Of a DNA stretch of 13,301 nucleotides, positions 1 to 5,810 are shown in pieces. Source of the stretch: JBGQDM01 sp041495845 (GTDB lineage Bacteria; Acidobacteriota; Terriglobia; Terriglobales; Acidobacteriaceae); assembly GCA_041495845.1 (NCBI GenBank), contig JBGQDM010000091.1:1-13301 (forward strand), written 5' to 3'. Each line of letters opens with the position of its first letter. Position 1 is the stretch's first letter. The notes under the pieces were generated by a model. It did no database searches. It saw only the letters and a list, made by a program, of their open reading frames with translations, and had not been told where the DNA came from. The position numbers were made by a program, and so were the translations under genes.

Positions 1-281
1 CAGGAGGAGCACCACAAATAGCAGAAGAACTGGCCAGAAGTTAGATGCTTATATGGAGCAATTTACTGTCCACATCAGGTTACCTCCGGAGGGCCCCCGC
101 TTCGAGTTACGGAAGGCCCACAATGGCGCGGTACGACCGCCAGAGCGCAGTCTGATTTGCGGCCAATCTGACTCAGAGTCCGTGTGCGAGTTAGGTTTGC
201 GTTGAGAAGTTCTTACGCGCATCGCGCAATTGCTCGCAAGCGCCATGGCCAGTTTTGTTCGTTGCATTTTTCAACACCAGA
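1..281. other. Left-edge non-coding segment, no supported gene
   Basis: I see no recognisable gene here. On the plus strand a frame is open from base 2 to a TGA at 203-205. Its only ATG (50) has no Shine-Dalgarno sequence, its codons lack the G/C third-position bias of the neighbouring genes, and I recognise no family in the peptide. On the minus strand the last 36 bases could begin a very hydrophobic peptide running off the window, but only from a GTG with no evidence behind it. An imperfect hairpin at about 153-175 is not a tRNA. No terminator is visible downstream of the multiheme gene that ends at 282. Confidence 0.5.
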
Positions 282-2228
282 TCAGACCCGCGGCACGTTG
301 GCGCCGTGGCACTCCGCACAGTCCTTCGGCGTAGGTTTGTAGAAAAGCACGGAACGTCCCTCTATTGGCCGGAAGAGCTTGTGGCATTCCGCACAGCGCA
401 CGTTCTGGTGTCCGCCTTTCAGGGAAAACGACGTCCGCCGCTCGTGGTCGAAGAGAGAGGGTTTCCAGCGTGTGACATTGTGGCAATCGGCGCACGCGGT
501 AATTTTCTGTGGGTTGGCAAACTGTGCTCCGTGAACATCCTGATGACAGTCTTCGCAGCGCGTCGGCGCAGCATGGAAGTCCACGTTGAGTAATCGGGTT
601 TCCAGGTTCGGCGGACGATGGCAGCCCGCACACTCCACCGCGCGGTGCGCTCCTGCCAGCGGAAAAGTGGTGCCATTGTGATCGAAGCGCGTCAGGTCTC
701 TCCAATTTTTCGTGGAGTGGCAGGCTTCGCATCCGAGCACCTGGCCGCCGGCTCCCACCTTTGCCATGCGCTCCTTGAACTGGCCCTGGTGCGGGTCCTG
801 GTGGCAACTTGTGCAGACGATCCCGTCCCAGTGGTATTGCGCCGTGGGTTTTGGCTTGAAAGCTGCGCTCTCCTTATGGCAATCGCCGCACGGAATGGCC
901 AAGTGCGCTCCCGTCAGCAGGAAGCGCGTCTGCTTGTGCCGGGTGAGGGAGAAAGTTGAGGGCTTGTAACCCTTCAGATCGTGGCACTGCTCGCAGTGGT
1001 TGAGATACGGCGCGGCGGCAAACTGAGCCTCGTGCTGGTCGGTGTGACAATCCGTGCAGTTGGCGAACTTGACCTTATAGAGCGTTGCTTTCCCCGCGGG
1101 CAGGTGGCATTTCTCGCAGGGCACGGTCGCATGTTTCTCCTGCAGCGGGTAGGCGGAGGTGGCGTGTTCCTTCACCGTGAAGAGCGACGGCTTCCAGCCC
1201 TGCACGGTGTGGCACGCGGAACATTCGCCGGCTTCCGCCCGCTTGGCGAATTGCCCGCTGTGCGGATCAGGGTGATGGCAGTCGGTACACTTGGCAAACG
1301 GCAACTCCTTTTTGAAGTCTCCGTTGGCGTGGCAGGCGCTGCAACCTACTTGGGTGTGTTTACCGGTTAGCGGATACTTGGTTTTGGAGTGGTCGAACAG
1401 TTCTTCTACTTTGGCCGTTACGATCTTCTTCCAGCCGCTGGTGGTGTGGCAGGACTGGCAAGGGTTGCTGAACGCACCTTTGTGCACATCGGCATGGCAG
1501 GCGGCACAACGGTCGAAGATCAGGCCGGTGTAGCGTGGCAGACCGTCAGGCGCGGGTGTGTGACACTTTTCGCACTTTACTGGCGCGTGCAATCCGGTGA
1601 GCGGATAGCGCGTCTTGCTGTGATCGAACTGCTGCAGGTTGACCTGCTTCCATCCGGAGACGGTGTGGCATTGCTGGCAGTCGGTTCCGAACGCACCCTT
1701 GTGTTTGTCCTCGTGACAGGTAACGCAGGTCTGGGCGACGCCCAGCCAGGTACGATTCAGGTCTTTCGTCTTGATCCCCGCCCTCTCCGCCGGCGGGATA
1801 TGGCCGGACTGGTGACACTTGGTGCAGCTGACTCCAGCGTGCTTGCCCTCCAGCCGATAGCCTGTCTGGTTATGGTCGAAAGCGTTGGGGTTCCAGTGCA
1901 GCAGGTTGAATTCTGCGCCGTTGTGCTCAGAGTGACAGCGGGCACAGTCCTGAGAACCGGGCTTGGCTACGACGGTGGGATGGTACCCGCGTCGAGCGGC
2001 GAGACGCGCGGCGATCTCGGTATGACAGTCCAGGCAGCGGAATACCGGCTCGCCACTGCCCAGCTTGTGGCAGGTGGTGCACTGGGTAGCGCTGTCCAGG
2101 GACTTGTGCGGTCGCGACAGCGGCCCGGGAGAAATCTGGGCAAACGTTGCGCCGCAACATAACAGCGCCAACGTCGCGAGCAGGATTCTCACCTGCCCAA
2201 GGGGTAACGGGCGGCGTAAGGAGTCCAT
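282..2228 (-). CDS. Exported 23-heme c-type cytochrome with tandem three-heme modules
   Basis: This is a periplasmic or cell-surface multiheme cytochrome c of 648 residues, probably an electron conduit. From the ATG at 2228, residues 1-30 form a signal peptide (RR near the N-terminus, hydrophobic ILLATLALLCC, cleavage after ATFA). The frame stays open upstream to 2465, but that stretch looks non-coding and would bury the signal. I count 23 CxxCH motifs from residue 50 to 641. Two N-terminal motifs precede seven repeats starting near residues 95, 168, 241, 314, 391, 472 and 558 (period 73-86). Each full repeat reads CxxCHxDxHxGxF, CxxCH, W, FDH, YPLxGxH, CxxCH; the first repeat lacks the middle motif. 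One CxxCH closes the protein. Each repeat also carries three non-motif His (xxHxG, FDH, GxH), enough to give three bis-His hemes. No outer-membrane porin or quinol oxidase partner is in the window. The family is clear; the physiological role is inferred. Confidence 0.93.
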   Translation of the reverse strand: MDSLRRPLPLGQVRILLATLALLCCGATFAQISPGPLSRPHKSLDSATQCTTCHKLGSGEPVFRCLDCHTEIAARLAARRGYHPTVVAKPGSQDCARCHSEHNGAEFNLLHWNPNAFDHNQTGYRLEGKHAGVSCTKCHQSGHIPPAERAGIKTKDLNRTWLGVAQTCVTCHEDKHKGAFGTDCQQCHTVSGWKQVNLQQFDHSKTRYPLTGLHAPVKCEKCHTPAPDGLPRYTGLIFDRCAACHADVHKGAFSNPCQSCHTTSGWKKIVTAKVEELFDHSKTKYPLTGKHTQVGCSACHANGDFKKELPFAKCTDCHHPDPHSGQFAKRAEAGECSACHTVQGWKPSLFTVKEHATSAYPLQEKHATVPCEKCHLPAGKATLYKVKFANCTDCHTDQHEAQFAAAPYLNHCEQCHDLKGYKPSTFSLTRHKQTRFLLTGAHLAIPCGDCHKESAAFKPKPTAQYHWDGIVCTSCHQDPHQGQFKERMAKVGAGGQVLGCEACHSTKNWRDLTRFDHNGTTFPLAGAHRAVECAGCHRPPNLETRLLNVDFHAAPTRCEDCHQDVHGAQFANPQKITACADCHNVTRWKPSLFDHERRTSFSLKGGHQNVRCAECHKLFRPIEGRSVLFYKPTPKDCAECHGANVPRV

Positions 2229-2414
2229 CCGGGAGAGGCGGGCCTCGTTTTCCACAGGTTTATGGACGCAGCTTAGCATGGCAGTCACGGTCCTGGCTGG
2301 CGCGAAGGTGCACATGCCATTGAACTTCCGGGCACCCTGGCAGGCCCGCTGCAACAAATTGTTCTGGTTCCGAAATCCACCCGCGCAAACCTCCCGTATA
2401 GGAGACAGGGTGAC

Positions 2415-2442
2415 TTGACGGAGCTGGGGCGAGAGGTATAAC
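2415..2442 (+). promoter_or_regulatory. Sigma-70 type promoter of the globin gene
   Basis: TTGACG (2415-2420) and TATAAC (2437-2442) are separated by 16 nt, which is close to the vegetative consensus. Transcription should begin near 2449, leaving a leader of about 40 nt before the globin ATG. The promoter lies in the 260-nt region shared with the divergent multiheme cytochrome gene. No equally good promoter was found for that gene. Confidence 0.7.
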
Positions 2443-2488
2443 GTTTCGCCCGTCTCCGGACCCAAAACAACCTTTACAGGAGCGTTTC

Positions 2489-2944
2489 ATGAATATTCGT
2501 TTGCACAAGGTAGTCTCCACAGGTTTGCTGTTGGCGGCTCTGTCGCTGCCCAGCTTTGCCAAGATGAAAGAGAAGTCCCTCTATGACCGGCTGGGCAAGA
2601 AGACGGCAATTGTGGCGGTGGTGGATGAGTTCGTCGCGCGCGTAGCGGCGGACAGCCGCATCAACGCCTTCTTCAAAGCCACCGCGTCGGATCCGGCCCG
2701 CCTGGCTGCCTTCAAAGGCAACCTGGTGGACCAGATTTGCCAGGCTGCGGGTGGTCCCTGCAAGTACAAGGGCAAGGACATGAAGACGGCACACGCCGGC
2801 ATGGGTGTGGGCGGGGCGGATTTCACAGCTCTGGTAGAAGATCTGGTCGGCGCGCTCGACAAGTTCAAGGTCGGCGAAACCGAGAAGGGCCAGTTGCTGG
2901 GCGTTCTCGGGCCCATGAAGTCCGACATCGTGGAAAAGCCGTAA
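2489..2944 (+). CDS. Exported group 1 truncated hemoglobin (GlbN/TrHb1-like)
   Basis: A small heme protein that binds O2, NO or similar ligands. Length is 151 residues including an N-terminal signal peptide (1-24, LLLAALSLPSFA), so the globin should act outside the cytoplasm. The family start SLYDRLGKK (30-38) and the F-helix block KDMKTAHAGMGVG are present, and His102 is the expected proximal heme ligand. By recalled alignment with mycobacterial trHbN, the distal B10 tyrosine is Val49 here, which suggests different ligand chemistry from the NO-detoxifying members. Cys84 and Cys91 flank the GGP turn and could form a disulfide after export. The start has an AGGAG at 2478-2482, six bases before the ATG. 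The gene has its own promoter and terminator. Being divergent from a multiheme cytochrome suggests a shared redox or nitrogen-oxide theme, but that is inference. Confidence 0.93.
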   Translation: MNIRLHKVVSTGLLLAALSLPSFAKMKEKSLYDRLGKKTAIVAVVDEFVARVAADSRINAFFKATASDPARLAAFKGNLVDQICQAAGGPCKYKGKDMKTAHAGMGVGGADFTALVEDLVGALDKFKVGETEKGQLLGVLGPMKSDIVEKP

Positions 2945-2959
2945 GCTCGGAAAACATGG

Positions 2960-2991
2960 GGGCGTCCGACGAACACGGGCGCCCTTTTTTT
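2960..2991 (+). terminator. Rho-independent terminator after the globin gene
   Basis: A nine-pair stem (2960-2968 with 2976-2984, one G-U pair) encloses a seven-base loop and is followed by seven T residues (2985-2991). It sits 15 nt after the globin stop. The Shine-Dalgarno of the next gene starts only about nine bases after the T-run, so there is no room for a promoter between them. Confidence 0.88.
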
Positions 2992-3009
2992 GCAACGTTG
3001 GAGACGCGC

Positions 3010-3195
3010 ATGCCCTCATTCCTTACTCATTTTCTAGCGCTCGCAGACATCTCGTATGTGCCCTCGGGCATGGCCACAGAATTTCTGGGCCTCCTGACGG
3101 GCCTGGCACTGACAACTTTTGTGCTGTCCCGCTCGCTGGGTGAAGTTCGCCAGACTGTTTTGGCCCGCACCGGGCGCCGAGACTCAACCTCATGA
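3010..3195 (+). CDS. Small single-helix membrane protein, unrecognised
   Basis: This 61-residue protein was not recognised as any family. It has one likely membrane helix (about residues 24-40, FLGLLTGLALTTFVLS) and a basic C-terminal tail (RSLGEVRQ...GRRDSTS) that should lie in the cytoplasm. Evidence that it is real: GGAG at 3000-3003 lies six bases before the ATG, and its TGA overlaps the ATG of the next gene as ATGA (3192-3195), which implies translational coupling. A partner or assembly role for the downstream DUF420-like/cupredoxin membrane protein is plausible from the coupling alone. An internal ATG at residue 21 is possible but has no better ribosome site. Confidence 0.72.
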   Translation: MPSFLTHFLALADISYVPSGMATEFLGLLTGLALTTFVLSRSLGEVRQTVLARTGRRDSTS

Positions 3196-4106
3196 AGGGC
3201 GTGGTTGTCGCCGCGCTTCTCCCGCAGCGTGTATTGCTTTTGGAGATCGGTCTGGGATTGGTACTGCTTGTCGGTGCGGCTCTGGCCCGGGCGCGCAAGT
3301 TCGGTGTGCACGGTGTGCTGCAGTCGGCCGTGGTGCTGCTAAATGTCGTGATCGTCTTTCTGGCCATGGTGCCGTCGTTTCGCCTCCAGGTACTCCCTGA
3401 CTTGGGCTCCGGGCACCTGGACGGACCGACCCTTCTGGCTGCGGTGCACGCTTTGTTTGGCACCGCCGCGCTTCTACTGGGGGTGTATGTGATTACCTCT
3501 GCCAGTAATCTGCTGCCGCAACGTTTTCGCTTTACCAACTACCGGCGCTGGATGCGCGCCACCCTCGCGGTCTGGTGGATCGCCCTGTTCCTCGGCGCTG
3601 CGACGTACCGAGCTTGGTCGGGCTCGGCGCAGACAGACTCCGCGGTGGCTGCCAGCGAGAGCGGGGCGGCGACCTTGTCCATGAAAAACTTCTCCTTCAC
3701 TCCCGCGGAAATCAAAGTAGCGCCCGGTACAACCATCGAATGGGTAGATGAAGGCGGTCGCCATGCGGTCAATGCCGATGACGACTCCTTCAAGTCCGAG
3801 ACTTTGGTGGCGGGCGGAAAGTTTTCCCGCACGTTCGACAAGCCAGGCACGTATCGCTACTTCTGCCCTTTCCATGGGGAGAAGGGCGGCAAAGATATGG
3901 CGGGCACAATCGTGGTGGAAGCACACTGTTCGTACCAAGAACACAGACCCCCGAGGGCCAGCCTCGGGGGTCTGATGTTTTTCCTGCCACTTCAGGCGGC
4001 GAGCGCCGCAACGAAATGCTCGCAGAGTTCTGTTTCCACCCGATACGGCTTCATGGTCAGCGGCGTAGTCAGGAACGGCTTCAGAATGTCAACCACCCGA
4101 GGATAG
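3192..4106 (+). CDS. Four-helix DUF420-like membrane protein fused to a type-1 copper cupredoxin domain; stop codon lies beyond its terminator
   Basis: The N-terminal part has four predicted membrane helices (about residues 11-33, 42-62, 81-102 and 121-141) and resembles DUF420-type membrane proteins. It is followed by a linker and a plastocyanin-like domain (about 160-243) that should face outside. Type-1 copper ligands are visible: His191 (GRHAV), Cys225 and His228 (YFCPFH), and Met236 (KDMAG). The likely role is membrane-anchored electron transfer or copper handling. The start overlaps the preceding stop as ATGA. The domain ends naturally at MAGTIVVE (about residue 243), but no stop follows: the frame runs through the terminator hairpin at 3945-3973 and 115 nt antisense into the convergent gene, ending at 4106. 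Residues after about 244 look like non-coding sequence. A lost stop, an indel or a sequencing error are all possible. Confidence 0.82.
   Translation: MKGVVVAALLPQRVLLLEIGLGLVLLVGAALARARKFGVHGVLQSAVVLLNVVIVFLAMVPSFRLQVLPDLGSGHLDGPTLLAAVHALFGTAALLLGVYVITSASNLLPQRFRFTNYRRWMRATLAVWWIALFLGAATYRAWSGSAQTDSAVAASESGAATLSMKNFSFTPAEIKVAPGTTIEWVDEGGRHAVNADDDSFKSETLVAGGKFSRTFDKPGTYRYFCPFHGEKGGKDMAGTIVVEAHCSYQEHRPPRASLGGLMFFLPLQAASAATKCSQSSVSTRYGFMVSGVVRNGFRMSTTRG
3945..3982 (+). terminator. Strong terminator hairpin inside the cupredoxin frame
   Basis: A perfect 12-pair stem (3945-3956 with 3962-3973) with a five-base loop is followed within four bases by five T residues (3978-3982). It is oriented to stop plus-strand transcription. 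On the minus strand the following bases are only weakly T-rich, so it may serve the convergent gene poorly. It lies inside the open cupredoxin frame, ahead of that frame's stop. Confidence 0.85.
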
Positions 4107-4312
4107 ATTTCCTGTTCGTAGCGCTCGGCATCTTTCGGTGTTGCCCACAGGCTGATGGTGAGCACCTGGTTCAACTTCTCCGGGAACAGCGGGAGAATTT
4201 CGAGGAACCCTGGCTGCTTCTTCAGCATGGGCAGGATTTCTTTCTTGATCACCTTGATGAATTCTTCCTTTTTTTCCAGCTTGAGTTCAAACTCAAGGAC
4301 GCGTGCAAACAT
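3992..4312 (-). CDS. Small ABM-fold (antibiotic biosynthesis monooxygenase-like) protein
   Basis: This 106-residue soluble protein is predicted to form a dimeric alpha+beta barrel. The pattern fits: MFARVLEFELKLEKKEEF, then a helix and LPMLKKQPGFLEI, then strands such as VLTISLWATPKDAERYEQ. The fold includes monooxygenases and many proteins of unknown function, and no specific substrate can be read from the sequence. The chosen ATG (4312) has a perfect AAAGGAG (4319-4325) six bases upstream; the much longer open frame above it is antisense-like read-through. It is the last gene of the minus-strand run, 190 nt after lysA, and converges on the cupredoxin gene. Confidence 0.75.
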   Translation of the reverse strand: MFARVLEFELKLEKKEEFIKVIKKEILPMLKKQPGFLEILPLFPEKLNQVLTISLWATPKDAERYEQEIYPRVVDILKPFLTTPLTMKPYRVETELCEHFVAALAA

Positions 4313-4502
4313 GGGGAGCTCCTTTCGGGAGAGAATTTGGAGCCCTGGAGTCTCGCCGAGCGTGATTTTCTGTTGGAGGCTCCTGGCTGGCCGGAGACTA
4401 GACCCACAGTGCGTCTGCCCGCAGTGACCGACGGGCGCCATCTTGGTGACGGCTTGGCGACGTGGGTGTGATTCCCACTGCACCAGGCTCAGTGCAGACG
4501 GG
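4313..4502 (-). other. Hairpin-rich spacer between lysA and the ABM-fold gene
   Basis: This 190-nt segment holds no gene. Four adjacent short inverted repeats are visible: 4478-4483 with 4492-4497, 4462-4466 with 4474-4478, 4436-4440 with 4455-4459, and 4417-4421 with 4432-4436. None is followed by a T-run. On the minus strand AGCCAGGAG (within 4378-4388) matches the first nine bases of the cobalamin-riboswitch B12 box, but the rest of the box and the core do not fit well. It could be a structured leader for the ABM-fold gene or simply a processing or decay region. Confidence 0.35.
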
Positions 4503-5810
4503 TTACAACACGTCGTGGCGGAGCAAGTCGCGCAACGTTTCCCGCCGGCGTAAGAGCTGGATCCGCTGCCCGCGAACCAGCACTTCCGCAGCACGGCAGC
4601 GCGAGTTGTAGTTGGAAGACAGCACCGATCCGTACGCGCCGGCATCGAGTACTGCCAGCAGGTCACCCGGGTCGAGCCGGGGCAGGGAACGGTCGCGGCC
4701 GAGGAAATCTCCGCTCTCGCATACCGGACCCACCACGTCGGCTGTAAGCTCAACTGCCGCCGGGTTTCGAACCACGGGCACGATCTCGTGATAGGCGTGG
4801 TACAGCGCCGGGCGCAACAGGTCGGTCATGGCGGCGTCCACGATGACAAAGTTTTTCTTGCGGTTGCGTTTGTTGTAGATCACCGAAGTCAGCAGCAGGC
4901 CCGCCGGACCGATCAGCACCCGGCCTGGTTCGAGGAGAAGGCGGACATTCAGACCAGCAAGTGGTCGAGTAACGGTGCGAACGTAACGGGCGGTGGATGC
5001 GGCAAACGTCGCCGGCAATTCGCTCCGATAGGGAATTCCCAACCCGCCGCCTGCATCCACGTAGCGGATGACGTGGCCGTCGCGTTGCAGCGAGCGCACC
5101 AGGTTGGCCACCCGCTTCATGGCGGCTCCAAACGGAGCGACCTCGGTGATCTGCGAGCCGATGTGAACGCTCACCCCGGAAACCTGCAGGCCCCGTTGCC
5201 GCGCGGCCCAGGCGTAGAGCCGGGGTGCCTCCTCAATCGGAACCCCGAACTTGTGACTGCGCAAACCGGTGGAGATGTGGGGATGCGTCTTCGCCGGCAC
5301 GTTGGGATTGACCCGGAGGGCGATGCGGGCTTCCTTCTTCAGACGCGAGGCGCAGGCCGCCAGCGCGTCCAGCTCGGCCTCACTCTCCACGTTGAAAAGT
5401 AGAACACCCGCGCGCAGGGCTGCCGTCATTTCCTCGGCGGTCTTGCCCACGCCGGAAAATACGACGCGGGATACAGCTCTGGGCGCGGCCCGCAACACCC
5501 GTTCCAACTCACCGCCAGAAACAATGTCAAAGCCACAGCCCAGGCGCCCGAGCAGCCGGAGCAATCCTAAAGAAGAATTGGCCTTTACCGCGTAACAGAG
5601 CAGATGGGGGAAGCGGCCAAAAGCGCGGTCAAACGTATGGACGCGCGTTTCGATGGTGGTGGCGGAGTAGACGTAGAGCGGCGTGCCAAAACTCCGCGCC
5701 AGGTCCGAAAGAGCGATGCCCTCCGCGCATAGAGTCGGCGGTCCGCTAAGCCCGCTCTTGCGATAGGAAAATCCAGGGGCGCGCAAGACGGTGAACTTGG
5801 CGGCGTTCAT
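4503..5810 (-). CDS. lysA: Diaminopimelate decarboxylase
   Basis: Last step of lysine biosynthesis: PLP-dependent decarboxylation of meso-diaminopimelate in the cytoplasm. Length is 435 residues, normal for the family. The alanine-racemase-like barrel carries the PLP lysine Lys76 in YAVKANSS, the HIGSQ motif, the phosphate-binding GGGLG loop and EPGR. The C-terminal beta domain has CESGDFLGRDR (the cysteine that completes the active site from the partner subunit) and DAGAYG. There is no Shine-Dalgarno; its ATG overlaps the TGA of the upstream phosphatase gene (ATGA at 5807-5810), so translation is probably coupled. No dapF or other lysine gene is adjacent. Confidence 0.95.
   Translation of the reverse strand: MNAAKFTVLRAPGFSYRKSGLSGPPTLCAEGIALSDLARSFGTPLYVYSATTIETRVHTFDRAFGRFPHLLCYAVKANSSLGLLRLLGRLGCGFDIVSGGELERVLRAAPRAVSRVVFSGVGKTAEEMTAALRAGVLLFNVESEAELDALAACASRLKKEARIALRVNPNVPAKTHPHISTGLRSHKFGVPIEEAPRLYAWAARQRGLQVSGVSVHIGSQITEVAPFGAAMKRVANLVRSLQRDGHVIRYVDAGGGLGIPYRSELPATFAASTARYVRTVTRPLAGLNVRLLLEPGRVLIGPAGLLLTSVIYNKRNRKKNFVIVDAAMTDLLRPALYHAYHEIVPVVRNPAAVELTADVVGPVCESGDFLGRDRSLPRLDPGDLLAVLDAGAYGSVLSSNYNSRCRAAEVLVRGQRIQLLRRRETLRDLLRHDVL

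Noticed and set aside
140..180. tRNA-like anticodon arm (a stem with one mismatch around a seven-base loop)
   Set aside because: The base before the would-be anticodon is not T, the stem has a mismatch, and no acceptor, D or T arms can be drawn on either strand.
50..205. Plus-strand open frame of 51 residues from an ATG at 50
   Set aside because: No ribosome site, no recognisable family, and codon use unlike the neighbouring genes.
618..2162. Several long open frames on the plus strand opposite the cytochrome gene
   Set aside because: They are antisense shadows of the repeated CxxCH coding pattern, with no ribosome sites or family features.
2229..2465. Upstream extension of the multiheme cytochrome frame to an ATG at 2465
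   Set aside because: It would bury the signal peptide behind 79 residues, and the extended frame covers the globin promoter. The start at 2228 gives a normal signal peptide.
4378..4500. Complete cobalamin riboswitch upstream of the ABM-fold gene
   Set aside because: Only part of the B12 box matches, and the conserved core segments could not be aligned convincingly; kept only as a low-interest structured spacer.
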